From Rattus norvegicus (Eukaryota; Chordata; Mammalia; Rodentia; Muridae), in NCBI RefSeq assembly GCF_036323735.1, contig NC_086034.1, forward strand, positions 30,713,439 to 30,777,438: DNA of 64,000 nucleotides. The letters run 5' to 3'. Positions 22,511-34,690 of this stretch are shown in pieces; positions within the stretch are counted from its first letter, which is position 1, and the number at the start of each line of letters is the position of its first letter. The position numbers and the translations under genes are program-made. Below the pieces are notes generated by a model. That model did no database searches. It saw only the letters and a list, made by a program, of their open reading frames with translations, and was not told the DNA's origin.

Positions 22511-23209
22511 CATGTGTGCACACATATGGGTGAATCTTTTTGTTTAGTTATTCATCTTAGGAATTAAGTAAATTTAGAGAGTCACACTTAAATGCCTATT
22601 AAGAAAAGCTTTGCTTTTGGTAGAATCTCTGGCCTGGGTGGAAATCTAACATTTTAGTTGTACATGTGAATCAAGTGGTAGGAAATTAACATTCAGGGAA
22701 GACAGACAATACTTAAGGATTGTATACCTACCTTAAGCCATGGTTGCTTAAAGAGATAGGGGGAGTCTTTATCCCTTTAGTGACAAGAATTCTAGACTCC
22801 AAGTATACAGTCTATTGACTCAGAAAATAAAGTAACTCCCCTTTTTTGGTGCTAATCAGAATCTAAGGTGCTTCACTTGTCACGTTGGGATTTCCTCTCT
22901 TTTTCTACAAAATTTCTCCCTACCTCCGGCTTCTTGTCAAACAAATGGTTCAAAGTTAAACCAAAAAGCTTATCCCATTTCCCTCCTCTCCGGATTACAG
23001 TCTGTTACAACTTGCCTGCTTTAAATTCCAATAAAAGTGTCTTCAACTATTCTGATGAGTTCATTCTTAAATAATTTTTTTCTTTTTATCCAAAAGGCTA
23101 AGAAACCCAAGAAATAATTCTAGTTTCCTCTGTAACATGTTGTAACACTGGGAAGACTCTTGAAATTTTCTGGTAACACAATTTTATAGCTTTGTAAATA
23201 TTTAAACTG
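22511..23209. other. Unique DNA
   Basis: No feature recognised. Confidence 0.45.
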
Positions 23210-23266
23210 AACCAAACCAAACCAAACCAAACCAAAACAAACCAAACCAAACCAAACCAAAACAAC
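23210..23266. repeat. (ACCAA)n microsatellite
   Basis: About eleven ACCAA units with two A substitutions. Confidence 0.93.
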
Positions 23267-23841
23267 ACTTCAAATCTAGAAAGAAAAATTCTATGGTCTT
23301 TAAATCTCTCCTGAAGCAACTCTCAATTAATTCTTATCATCCCTGGGAATATCCTAAGTCTAATGTCTTAGATATCACCAAAAGGAAACCACAGAGAATG
23401 TACTATTTTTGGATTGCTCGTAGCACAATATTTTAGATCTATTTATATTGTTTTACACTTAGTAGATAATTTTTAATGAAATATAATCTGTATGGATGTT
23501 ATTGTAGAACTTTATATTGGGCCATTTAAAGTTTTATCCACTATAACTGCTGTAAGCATTCCCAGTCCATTTTACACAGATGCATTTAATTATTATGGGT
23601 GGGATCATTAGAACATAGGTGGGTAGTATTAACTTTTTAATAAGGTCATCAGTAGTTTCTCAAATCCACTGATTAATATCATCACCAGCAAAGTGTGAGA
23701 AATAAAAACTAATTTCTAGAAAATATCACATGTGATAAAACTCTTTGATTTTAGAAATTTTTATGGATATATATGTATAAACATGATGTGTATATTAAGA
23801 CTGTTTATACTTTTATTGTTCTGTTGTATTGTTTCTTGTTT

Positions 23842-23990
23842 TTTCTGGACAGGGTTTGGTTATGTAAAAGCTCTGGTTGTCTTGGAACTAGATCTAGGCT
23901 TTGTAGTCTAGGCTGGATTGGACATCACAGAGATCAGTCTGCTTCTGCCTTCATAGTCCTGGTTTAAAGGCCTGTGTCAGCATGCTCCTT
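23842..23990 (-). mobile_element. B1 SINE (-)
   Basis: Read on the + strand it gives the reverse complement of B1: 'ctctggttgtcttggaact', 'agatctaggctttgtagtctaggctgg' and 'gatcagtctgcttctgcctt'. It ends with the 'taaaggcctgtgtcagcatgctcc' counterpart of the 5' end. T-rich tail on the left. Old, many substitutions. Confidence 0.82.
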
Positions 23991-25498
23991 GGTTGTAGTT
24001 TTCACCTTGGTATGGTAAATGAGGTTTGGGATTAATTTTTCTTATGAGAACTGACTATGTGTAATGTTTTTTCTCATGTGCTCCGTCCATTTGCTGTTGA
24101 GGGTATGTCTATTTGATGCTTTGCCAGGCTACACAGACATGTTGCTATGCATTTTGAAAATAACATTTTCACATATAAACACATAATCAACAATCTTGCA
24201 CAGTGTAAGGCTTTCTTTTCATTGTGTCTGATAAAACAGGTGTGAAAACATGTACTTCAGTATATTAATATTTCTTTTGTGTTGCGGTGATTTTGTTTAT
24301 GGTTTCAGAGACATATTTGCTGAACTCAAAGATTCAAGAATCCATCTGTTTTCCTCTGAAATCTTGCTTTGTTTTCCATCTTTATATTTAGGTGTATAAT
24401 CTAGTTTTAATTCATTTTTATTTGGTTTCTCTTAAAAATTTTTAATCTGTGAAAATAACCAATAGTTATATTGTTTTTCTTTAATATTGTTGTCTTACTT
24501 TACAATGTAAATATTCTAAGTAGGTTACTTAACCAAACTAAGCAGGTCTTTAACTTCTAATTAAAAAAACAACCTTTTAATTACAATTTATAAATATTGA
24601 TTAGAGTAGTTCTGTACCCTAATATCTGGTTTTTAAAGGTTAAATGAGATACCCTTACTTACTCTTATTTTCTTCATGGTTTTCACAATATTTTTCCAAA
24701 TCTAGCTCATCTGAAATTCATGTACATTTGCAGATTTTGGCATCAGTTACTATATATTTTTAGCATGGGACTTGCAGACTGAACACACACTTTATATGTT
24801 AAAATTACTGTCTCTTAACACATAATCAAGCAAGAAATTAAAATGTACTCTAATAAAAGTCATGAACAAAACTGCCTAGAGCTATTAGCTTACTTTATAA
24901 TCAGTAAATATAGGAAAGGTCTGAGTTTCTAAAAAAAGACTTCATATTATGCCATATGCTCTAAATAGTAATGCCAACACCACCCATACAAGCTTGAAGG
25001 ACGCCTATGAGAAAACACTAACATGTTAGGAAAGAAGTGCAGTTTTCACATTATGAGAAAGAAACCACATATATAAAACACTCTTGGGTCCAACTTGCCA
25101 TATTGATTTTCTCATGACAATGGGAGATGCAACAGAGGAGAGTGGATCTCTTCCTGAGGCAGCAAACATATGGGTCTCTAAAGCAACTGAAATTAGCAGA
25201 GGTATTGATCAGAAAGGAAGGTGCTGAGAGCAAAGTCTAGAGAGTAGTTACAAGTCTGTAGAAGTTTCACTTTGTCTTCTGGAGAATTGCCAGCTGAATT
25301 GCCGGAAGGCATCAAATGACTATAATGGTGACTCTCTGGGAGGAATGAGAATTGCCATGGGTATGAGGGCAGCATGGACTACATACTGAGCTTAAGAAAA
25401 GCCCAGGCAACATAACTAGACTGTCTCAAAATTACAAGTGAAAAGACAATTAAAATGTTATAATTTCATTAAGCAGAATTATGTCAGTAATATGTTTT
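23991..25498. other. Unique AT-rich DNA
   Basis: No repeat or exon recognised. Confidence 0.45.
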
Positions 25499-25529
25499 AT
25501 CTATCTATCTATCTGTCTATCTATCTATC

Positions 25530-25575
<46 letters not shown>
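25499..25575. repeat. (TATC)n microsatellite
   Basis: About 18 TATC units, one replaced by TGTC and one shortened. Confidence 0.96.
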
Positions 25576-25576
25576 G

Positions 25577-25981
25577 TACTATGACCAAGCCAAGCCAGTT
25601 CATTCCGTCAATGGGTTCTCCAGCAGTGGAGTGGGGATTAAAAAAGAAAGAGACAATTAGACACTGTAGCATGACCCCCCCAGCCAGTTCTGAGGCTGAA
25701 AGGTAAATTTATTTTTTCTTAGTCTGTTTTTATACCCTTTTAATTGTATGCAAGTAATAAGGTCAGTTCTAAGTTAAGGGAACAAGTTGCAATAAATACA
25801 AATAGTAAAGAAACAAGCAAGACAACAAACGCAAATAGTCAAGGAACAAACAAAGCAATACGCAAAGTCTAATGATCACTGTTTCTAAGGGTTTATAAGG
25901 ATAACCAAGATTATCTCAGCCTACTTCCCTGTCCTGGTCTAATGTCAAATTCCTACCAAGGGGCCCCAAACGCTCTCCACA
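25577..25981 (-). mobile_element. Solo ERV LTR, class II-like (-)
   Basis: On the minus strand it starts TGTGGAGAGCGTTTGGGG at 25981. It has a TATA box in 'gggtataaaaac' (about 25733) and a polyadenylation signal in 'aaaataaatttacc', then U5-like sequence ending near the TATC repeat. There is no internal region on either side. The left end is approximate, and microsatellites on both sides hide any TSD. Confidence 0.7.
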
Positions 25982-26040
25982 ATATATATATATATATATA
26001 TATATAGTTATATATATATATATTATATACTATATATTAT
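25982..26040. repeat. (TA)n tract
   Basis: Impure TA repeat directly beside the 5' end of the solo LTR. Confidence 0.9.
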
Positions 26041-26089
26041 CCATCTATCTATCATCTATTAATGTATCATTATCATCACCATCTATTAA

Positions 26090-26225
26090 TCACTATGTGT
26101 GGTGTCTGAGAATTAGCTATCAGCTTCCAAGAGTCTGTTTTCTATTTCCACCATAGGAGTTCTGAGGATCAAACTCATGTCATTAGGTTTAGCAGCTATT
26201 GCTATTTCCCACATCCACCATCTTG
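26090..26225 (-). mobile_element. tRNA-derived SINE relic (-)
   Basis: 'gttctgaggatcaaactcatgtcattaggtttagcagc' and 'cacatccaccatcttgg' are the decayed reverse complement of a B2/B3/B4-type tRNA-derived head. Boundaries are approximate. Confidence 0.5.
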
Positions 26226-26699
26226 GATTGCATATGTTTACAGAGAGAATGATCACTACGAAACATTCCAATATCTTATTGAACAGGTTCTTTGGATAGT
26301 TGCATGACTTTTTAAAAAAGGAACAATTTATCTTAAAACAGAAGGACACTGTAGATTAATAAAATGTTTTCATTCAGCATGGCAGGTAACCTGTTCATAT
26401 TGGGATAAGACACTCTAAGAAATAAAGGTTTTCAAAATTATTTATTCTCTAATTTTGTGAGCATTTTAAGTGTAGGCATAGATTATTTGATTTTTAGATA
26501 TATGACTAATGGGAAAGTTTAGGAAAGCTTTTATTTTCTTCTGGTCCTAAGGAACAATGCATTGCAGCTTTGTTGCTGTTTTTCATTATTAATTGTTGCC
26601 CTTTGGCCGATGAATTAAAATCATTTGTCTGCATCATTTTCTTTGCTTTTCTTGTTTATATTATTCAAGGAAAGAAAACTTAGTGATGTGTATTGATAT

Positions 26700-27185
26700 T
26701 GTAAGGTTCGAACTGAGTCTTAACTACTGGGAGAACTCCCAAGTGAGACACAAGAACAGAGTTCGATGCAAATGCAAGAAATTTATTTTTCTGGCATGTT
26801 GGGGTTGACCTTCAATCAGTCCCTTGTGGTGAGTGACTAAAAGGTGACCCAGAATGGCTATAACAAGCAGTTTTTATCCATTTTAGGGGTACAGGTTACA
26901 TCAGAAAGATTATAGTTTAAACTTATAGGCTAAGCATATTGAGCTTTGCATCTATTGGTTAGCAAGCATATGCCATGCATTCAAACTCTATCTGGGACCA
27001 GAGGGTCAGGTGACTATCAGTCAGTACATTCCGAGATTTTTGAAGAATGTCCCTACTCCTCCCAAGAACTGTGGGTGGAGAATGGAATTTGGCCTAGCCT
27101 TGACCCCAGGCAGAAGCTGGTACTAGGCCTAATCTTGCCCTAAGGGAGTGGGTGTAAGGCTGGCCACAGCCCCTAGAGCCATTCA
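26700..27185 (-). mobile_element. Solo ERV LTR (-), same family as 3713-3891
   Basis: Read on the minus strand it has 'ggataaaaactgcttg' (TATA), 'ccagaaaaataaatttcttgcatttgcatcgaactctg' (polyadenylation signal) and an end at 'cgaaccttaca' (26700). This aligns over about 180 bases with the + strand fragment at 3713-3891. The 5' end is TGAATGG at 27185 or TGGCTCT at 27181. Neither choice gives an obvious TSD. No ERV coding sequence adjoins it. Confidence 0.72.
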
Positions 27186-28098
27186 TTATAACCACTTTCC
27201 CCTCAAAATTTATATTTTATGATTTTTATTTCAATTTCCCTTAGAGATAAAGAGTATTCACAGATATATTTTCATAAGCGAAAAAATTGCTTCATTTAGA
27301 AAGTTTCTTCTTTATGATTTTTCTCAAAGAAATTCATTTCATTCCTTTCAGATAAGATGTTTCTCATGACAATGTTTATTTCTAATTAGCATGTTTTTAA
27401 CATATACATTGCTTTTTAGACTGCCTTGATGCAAACTGTGTATGGTACATATTAAATAACTCCATTGTAAATGTTTTTGAGTTGTCATTTGATGTAATTG
27501 TTCTCACTGACATAGAATATGAATCTGAAAAATAATATTAAAGTGTATGAGTGGTTTTGTTCATATTCTTTCATTCCATTTAACTATTTTCATTGAATGA
27601 TTCTGTAAAATAAATTTGGAATGTCATCTAGAAGCACAAAAGTTAAAATCTTAGTCACCACTCTGAAGTTACTTTATCAATAGGGACATGGAGATTTTAA
27701 TTCATTGAGGGAGCTTTTAATGGGATTATAGGATTCTGTTCCTTTTACTCTGTTTTTCTGTATTCAGGTATGACATGAGTAGCTTGCTCAGATACCTCAT
27801 GATCCTGCCATTGATGCATATATTTGAGCAATCTCATGAGTAATGTGAAGAAAAAATCTAGACTGAACTCCCACACTATGAATTTACAAAATATGTCCCA
27901 TTTAATAACATGATTGCCTAAAACATTTTGTTATCATTATCAGTGGTGACTAACACAAGTAGTTATTGAGTGTATTATTTATTTCTTTATAAGTATAAAC
28001 ATGCAAAATACTTTAAAAATATTTTTTATAATTTCATAAGTACTTCATTTGCATAATTTTCTCCCCCCACTAACAACTCCTCACATTTTTCTATATTA
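27186..28098. other. Unique AT-rich DNA
   Basis: No feature recognised up to the next L1. Confidence 0.45.
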
Positions 28099-29295
28099 CC
28101 CAACTTCTTTTTTTTTTAATTTTTTTTAATTTATTTAATACGTAATAATAATTCTTTGGTTTCCGGGTAAACATCCCCCTCCCCGCTCCCCTTTCTTATG
28201 GGTGTTCCCCTCCCAACCATCCCCCCATTGCCGCCCTCCCCCCAACAGTCTAGTTCACTGGGGGTTCAGTCTTAGCAGGACCCAGGGCTTCACCTTCCAC
28301 TGGTGCTCTTACTAGGATATTCATTGTTACCTATGAGGTCAGAGTCCAGGATCAGTCCATGCATAGTCTTTAGGTAGTGGCTTAGTTCCTGGAAGCTCTG
28401 GATGCTTGGCATTGTTGTACATATGGGGTCTCGAGCCCCTTCAAGCTCTTCCCTTCTTTCTCTGATTCCTTCAACGGGGGTCCTATTCTCAGTTTAGTGG
28501 TTTGCTGCTGGCATTCGCCTCTGTATTTGCTGTATTCTGGCTGTGTCTCTCAGGAGAGATCTACATCCGGCTCCTGTCGGTCTCCACTTCTTTGCTTCAT
28601 CCATCTTGTCTAATTGGGTGGCTGTATATGTATGGGCCACATGTGGGGCAGGCTCTGAATGGGAGTTCCTTCAGTCTCTGTTTTAATCTTTGCCTCTCTC
28701 TTCCCTGCCAAAGGTATTCTTGTTCCCCTTTTAGAGAAGGAGTGAAGCATTCACATTTTGATCATCCGTCTCGAGTTTCGTTTGTTCTAGGCATCTAGGG
28801 TAATTCAAGCATTTGGGCTAATAGCCACTTATCAGTGAATGCATACCATGTATGTCTTTCTGTGTTTGGGTTAGCTCACTCAGGATAATATTTTCCAGTT
28901 CCAACCATTTGCCTACGAATTTCATAAAGCTGTTGTTTTTGATAGCTGAGTAATATTCCATTGTGTAGATGTACCATATTTTCTGTATCCATTCCTCTGT
29001 TGAAGGGCATCTGGGTTCTTTCCAGCTTCTGGCTATTATAAATAAGGCTGCTATGAACATAGTGGAGCACGTGCCTTTTGTATATGTTGGGGCATCTTTT
29101 GGGTATATGCCCAAGAGAGGTATAGCTGGATCCTCAGGCAGTTCAATGTCCAATTTTCTGAGGAACCTCCAGACTGATTTCCAGAATGGTCGTACCAGTC
29201 TGCAATCCCACCAACAATGGAGGAATGTTCCTCTTTCTCCGCATCCTCGCCAGCATCTGCTGTCACCTGAGTTTTTGATCTTAGCCCAACTTCTT
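28099..29295 (-). mobile_element. Young 5'-truncated L1 (-) with 11-bp TSD
   Basis: It holds the L1 3' UTR (28130-28815) and the ORF2 C-terminal part (to 29284), reverse-complemented, with a T-rich tail on the left. Exact copies of CCCAACTTCTT at 28099-28109 and 29285-29295 bound it. The 5' end breaks off just upstream of the ORF2 Cys-rich motif. Few differences from the long L1s make it a recent insertion. Confidence 0.93.
28818..29284 (-). pseudogene. ORF2: ORF2 C-terminal fragment of the truncated L1
   Basis: The frame is intact from AKIKNSGDSRCWRGCG through HCWWDC to LISGY and the stop. It is therefore an undamaged copy of the C-terminal segment that is broken in the + strand L1. The open frame runs a few codons into host flank (to 29306), which is accidental. 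It has no promoter or start of its own. Confidence 0.85.
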
Positions 29296-29328
29296 CTCAA
29301 ATTCATGAACTTTCTTTCTTTATTATTG

Positions 29329-29440
29329 CTTCACACATACACACACCACATGTTCACATATACCTATACACATATACAAATACATATATACATACATATG
29401 TGCGTGCATATATGTGCGTGTGTGCGTGTGTGTGGTGTGT
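29329..29440. repeat. CA/TG-rich low-complexity tract
   Basis: Impure cacaca, tacata and gtgtgtgcg words. A 161-residue frame crossing it from the L1 antisense side is spurious. Confidence 0.85.
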
Positions 29441-29722
29441 ATGTAACTTACTGACTCCACCCATATTTAGGGTTGATCAATTGGGATTGAATGAGTTTCA
29501 AGTGGCTTGTACATGGAAAGACAAATTCTTCCACACATATCCACCACCAATTTCACCTAAGTCTTTATCTAGGCATGGGGCTATGAAACTTCCTCCATCT
29601 TTGTTGCCATGTTTACTAATGTTGTCATGCAGGTATTTCTTTGGCTGCCATATTGGAAAGATTTCATGAATAATAGTACCTTGTCATACCTAGGAGATGG
29701 CCCCTAGATTTAAAGTTTCTCT

Positions 29723-31190
29723 GATCTCTTCCCAATCTGTTGATTACCATTTTTGTCCTATTAATCAATCCTACATCCAATAGAGGGCTAATATTCAATA
29801 TATACAAATAACTCAAGAAATTAGAATTCGGAGAATCAAATAACCCTATTAAAAATGGGGCACAGAGCTAAATAAAGAGTTCTCAACTGAGAAATAGTGA
29901 ATGGTCTAGAAGCACCTAAAGAAATGTTCAACATGCTTAGTCATCACGGAAATACAAATCAAGGGACCCTAAGGTTCCACCTCATACCAGTCAGAATGGC
30001 TAAGATCAAAAACACAGATGACAACAGATGCTGGTGAGGAGGTGGTGAAAGAGGAACACTCCTCCATTGTTGGTGGGATTACAAACTGGTACAACCACTC
30101 TGGAAATCAGTTTGGTGGTTCTTCAGAATATTGGACATAGTACTACTTGAGGACCCAGCTACACCATTCTTGAGCATATACCTAAACGATGGTCCAACAT
30201 ATAGCAAGGACACATATCCACTATGTTCATAGCAGCCTTATTTATAATAGCCAGAAAGAACTCAGATGTCCTTCAACAGAGGAATGGATACAGAAAATGT
30301 AGTACATTTACACAATGGAGTACTAATCAGCTATTAAAAACAATGACTTAGTGAAATTCTTAGGCAAATGAATGGAATTAGGAAATATTATCCTGAGCGA
30401 GGAAACACAATCACAAAAGGTCACACATGGTATGCAATCACTGGTGAGGTGATATTAGCCCAAAAGTTTGGAATACCCAAGGTAAAATTCACAGACAACA
30501 TGAAGCTCAAGAAGAAGGAAGAGGAAAACAGGATGTTTCAGTCCTTCTTAGAAGGGGGAACAAAATACTCAAGGGTAGAAATTCAGAGACAAAGTGTAGA
30601 GCTGAGATTGAAGGAAAGACCATCCAGAGACTGCCCCACCTGGGGACCTATCCCATATACAGTCACCAAACCCAGACACCATTCCATGTGCCTAGGAGTG
30701 CTTGATGACAGGAGCCTGATATAGCTATCTCCTGAGATACTCTGCCAGAGTCTGACAAATATGAAGTGCATGCTCACAACCAAACATTGGACTGAGCATG
30801 CAATCCCCAATGGAGGAGTTAGAGAAAGGACTGTAGAAACCAAGGGGTTTGCAACCCATCAGTAAAACAACAATATTAACTAACTCCTCCCAAAAAACAT
30901 TCCCAGGAAATAAGCCACCAACCAAAGAATATTCATGGAGGGATCCTTGGCTCCAGCAGCATATGTAGCAGAGGACGGCATGAATAGGGGGAGAAGCCCT
31001 TGGTCTTGTGAAGGCTCAATTTCCTCAGTGTAGAGAAATAACAGGGTGGTGAGGTGGAAGTAGGTGGGTTAGAGGGAGAACACCTTCACAGAAGCAGGGG
31101 GAGGGTAGATGGGAGAAAGGGATCCTGGAAAGAAAACCGGGAAAGGAGATAACATTTGAAATGTAAATACATAAAATATCCAAAATTTTT
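29723..31190 (+). mobile_element. Older L1 3' segment (+) with short 5' inversion
   Basis: From about 29766 it reads L1 sense: ORF2 C-terminal region with many stops and indels, 3' UTR from about 30450, and tail at 31165-31190. The first 40 bases (29723-29762) are L1 in reverse orientation and correspond to sequence immediately upstream of the sense block. That is the twin-priming signature. Clearly diverged from the full-length copies. Confidence 0.85.
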
Positions 31191-32679
31191 TTCAACTTCT
31201 TTCCTCAACTTAAACGTAGCAATTATGGTGTATATTTATCAATAAATAAAGATAGGGCACCCAATATTTGTTTGGTAATGAAGCATTATCATTTTGAGTG
31301 ACATTGGTATATAGAAATATCTATGCATGCATTAAATGTGTTCATTGTTTTTCCACAAATATACTAAATATTAGATCTGTAAGGTAAAAGGAGAAAAGAG
31401 AAATGCATTTTCTTAAGGAGTCTAGCCAAATCATACGGAGGTATCATTAACAGATATTTTTCTCGCCCTACCAAGAATTCTTTGTTTGTTATCTTATATA
31501 TTAGAGTGATCATTTTTAAATATGTGCAATAATATAAATGATATTTATTGGAAATATATATCATTTAACATCTGCAATCACCTTTTATGGCAACATAGTA
31601 TAATTTTTCCAGAGTGGAGAATATAGATTATTAAGCTGTCATTTTTGTTTCAAAAAATAAGTTGATGTATATAAATATATGAAACAAAAAATAAACTCAC
31701 TTATAATGCTACGCTTGTGAGACTGTGTAAAAGGATCCAGCATTAAATCCCAACTATCTTGGTTTTCTGTCAGTCAAAGCACTCCCGATTCTGAGAACAT
31801 GGGGTGGTTTCACTATATGATGAAAGGTTAAGTGAAAATTACTAAGAGATATGAAAGGGTAAACCTATGTAATTCGAAGGACTGGTGACCTACAGCTTTA
31901 CAGTTTCATTTTCCATAATAAAAAGGCTAATGTCCACACAGAATTTTAATATACTGACTTTAAATGTCTACATAGTAGTTCTACTTACATGACATCATTC
32001 CTAGAGCATAACGTATCTCTAAAACCAAATCTTAACATCGTCACATAAGGATACAAATGGTAACTCTTGTGTGCTTGAAATTCTACTGTTATTTTATAAT
32101 GTAGCTTAGTTTCATCTTCTGTGATCTGAATTACTATGTTCAAAAGTCTTTCTGTCATAAGTGCATTATTTTAATTTATTGCATTTCTCATAAAATATCC
32201 TTTAAATTTAAATGTCTACTTCTCTTATTTTAATTTCTTGTATTTACCTCTTTTCATTCTGATTATCTTCCCAATTTGTATGTTAATTATTATACTCAAT
32301 TGTTTATGAATTCTTTTCATAATACATTTGTTAGGCTGTAGAGAGTTATGCAAATGTTTTAGCTAATCTCAGATTTCATATGCATTGTATTAATTATTTC
32401 TTCTTAAACTAAAATTATCACCTCAACTTATTTTAACATAGTTGTTTTTTTAACAGAATTAAAAATCTTACACATAGGCATATTATGAGTTCTCATCTCA
32501 GTTTTATTTCCAATTCCATTTGAAATCACGTACAAAATGTGCTCTTTAACGTCCTGGCCATCATCCACAGGCATCCCATCCATCTCTGAACCACAGGTCC
32601 ATATTCCGGAGCATTGAATATTTGAAAACTGATAATGTTTTTTCTCCATACAATGCAAGTGTCTTTGTAGAGATCTCTT
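31191..32679. other. Unique AT-rich DNA
   Basis: No repeat recognised. The minus-strand frame at 32428-32850 lies partly in LTR-like sequence and shows no domain. Confidence 0.45.
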
Positions 32680-33060
32680 GTACTGAGCGGAGGTATCACC
32701 TGTCAATAAAAGAATGACTAAACAGTGATCTGAGTCAAGGTGTGAAGGCAGGACATCTAGTACAGAAAGACAAATTCCAGGATAATAGTCAGGTACAGGC
32801 ATTCTCCCCAAGCACTGTTTCATGGAACTGATGACCACATGATCAGCCATTTTGTATGACAGAATAAAAGAAATGGGTAATTAAGATATTAGGTAGCCAG
32901 GAAGTAGAACCAAAACCAAACCTCCAAAGACATGTGCTGGCCTCAGGAGCTTGCAAATGTGCAGAAGGGCAGAAGAAATATTTTCCTGGAGCTGCAGTAG
33001 AACTGAAAGGTCCCAAACTTCTGAACACAAAATGTATAAATTTTAAAAACAATAAAGAGA
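32680..33060 (+). mobile_element. Putative 5' LTR-like repeat of a degraded ERV
   Basis: 'gacatctagtacagaaagacaaattccaggataatagtcagg...gaataaaagaaatgggtaattaagatatta' aligns with 'atatccagtagagagacgaattcttggaaaatagtcagg...gaataaaataaatgggaaattaagatataa' at 34775-34925. A diverged direct repeat flanking integrase sequence suggests paired LTRs. The ends are uncertain. Confidence 0.55.
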
Positions 33061-33523
33061 GGAAAGAGACTAAATATAAAGCAACTGAGATAGAAATGAT
33101 TTAATATTGGTAAATTAAAGTCCTTAAGGAGAGAATTGGAGATTAAAGGGAAACATTGTCTATGTTAAACCAGAAAGAAACACAATGTGATTTTGTATTG
33201 CTAGTCAGCATATAAATGGTTGTTTTTTTAACAGATAATGATTGCAATTTTATATATCTTCTTTAAAAGAGATCATAATTAGTTAAACTTGGGGAAAGAA
33301 GAGACTGAGAAAGTAGATGCTACATTAGAAGCCATATAACAGAGGTTAGAGGATTCTTCAGATCAGAATAAAGACAATTAGCTGTTGTTCAATCTAGGGT
33401 CTAAAATAACATCAGAAAATCAGAAAGGGAAGTCATGCAATAAATATCCAGATTCTACTTTGTGATGCTACCTTAGAACAGTGTCATTCAATAGGTTGCA
33501 TGCTTTATTTTTTTGAGTTTGGT

Positions 33524-33552
33524 GAAATGTGTGTGTGTGTGTCGGGGGGGGG
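33524..33552. repeat. Short (GT)n plus G8 run
   Basis: A GT run followed by eight G, which interrupts the start of the ERV-derived frame. Confidence 0.85.
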
Positions 33553-33569
33553 CATCTTGATACACCATA

Positions 33570-34150
33570 CTAATGATACACATTCAGAATTCCAAGAGGT
33601 TTCTCCTTTAATTCATGAAATTGCACATTACTTAGAACTGGTGACTGTCTTGGAGATGCCTTTACAGATTGAAGCTGATAATGCTTCAGTATATGTTTCC
33701 CTTAGAATGCAGCAAGTTTTTAGATCTTATGGCATAGAACAACTTAAAGACACCTCTTTTAATCCTATAAGACAAGCAATCATTGAGAGAGCTAACAGGA
33801 CCTTAAAGGAAAATGCTTATACAACAGAATGGGGAAAAGAAATCTCCCAAAGACAGATTAATAGTGCTTTAGTGACTTTAAATGTTTTAAATGTCAATGA
33901 GACAGATATCATAACTGCTAGAATACACTGTAATTTAGCAAGGACTGATGAATTAGATCAGCATAAATATATGATAGCCTCCAAATGAAAGACAATAGAT
34001 GTGTTGCATTGGGGGAGCAAATATGCTCTTGTTTCAAAAGAAGACAAAAAAGCAATGGATTTTTTCCCAAATTGATAAAAATCAGATTTGATAGCGGGAA
34101 ACCTGAAGATCTTGGCTGCAGACAGGAAGAAAGAAATCAGGAAGACCAAT
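33570..34150 (+). pseudogene. ERV pol remnant: integrase core and C-terminal domain
   Basis: The open part (to TGA 33986-33988) reads as retroviral integrase. An acidic residue in 'QIEADNASVYVS' corresponds to the second catalytic Asp. 'NPIRQAIIERANRTLKE' holds the region of the catalytic Glu and its helix. After the stop, the same protein resumes in another register as 'VLHWGSKYALVSKED' and 'KIRFDSGKPEDL', matching the integrase C-terminal domain of class II (IAP/beta-like) rodent ERVs. The stops at 33988 and about 34074 and the missing first half leave it non-functional. The reading frame upstream of 33570 is GT-repeat DNA, not retroviral. No gag, protease, RT or envelope was recognised. 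Confidence 0.8.
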
Positions 34151-34419
34151 ACATCAAGTAATTTGTATTGCTGGCCATGTACACGGGAATAGCTCTGAGA
34201 TTAGTTGAGCCACAAAAAATGTCACCATAAGAACCTCAGCTATTCATGGGCTATAAGTCTTATTGGGCATAGAATCCTTAAGAAGAATCCTGTCATCCTC
34301 TCAAATGGCATAGATAGAAATGTCATTAAGTTTGGTTATCAGTCCAAACTAACTTATATGAAAAGAGACAGATGCCTTACTTGGTCAAACAGTCATTTTT
34401 AATGATAGATAGAGTCCCA

Positions 34420-34690
34420 CAATTAAGATTAAGTTGTTTATGATTTAGGAAAAGTGTTTAAGGTCTAAGATGTCTTTAGGTTGGTAGTGCAAGTTATGAT
34501 AGAAATTGATTTAGGTAGAGAACTCTAACCTTGGCAAGATAGGATACTTAATAGAATACTTTCACCATGCTTGCCAAATACATACGAAGTGAACATTATG
34601 AATGTAATCATAAATGATAGTTTTCATAATGTCATTATTTTATATTGTTTATTATAATAAAAGAAGGAGCCTTTTATTAGAGTAAAACGA
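34420..34690 (+). mobile_element. ERV 3' internal tail
   Basis: Non-coding sequence between the integrase relic and the 3' LTR-like repeat. It ends 'gagccttttattagagtaaaacgagcaaa', a decayed polypurine tract similar to the one at 21795-21825. Confidence 0.5.

Noticed and set aside
25499..25575. CRISPR-like array
   Set aside because: Four-base tandem units with no spacers. The other regular repeats in the window are also simple microsatellites.
26700..27185. TSD around the solo LTR
   Set aside because: For either plausible 5' end, the 4-6 bases on the two sides do not match.
28502..28798. 98-residue frame in the L1 3' UTR antisense (similar at 51971 and 16083)
   Set aside because: It recurs in every L1 3' UTR on the antisense strand, in non-coding DNA. 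I found no reason to call it a gene, although its preservation in young copies simply follows their youth.
33500..33569. N-terminal part of the frame that contains the integrase remnant
   Set aside because: It encodes GT-repeat and unrelated residues. The ERV similarity starts only at about 33570.
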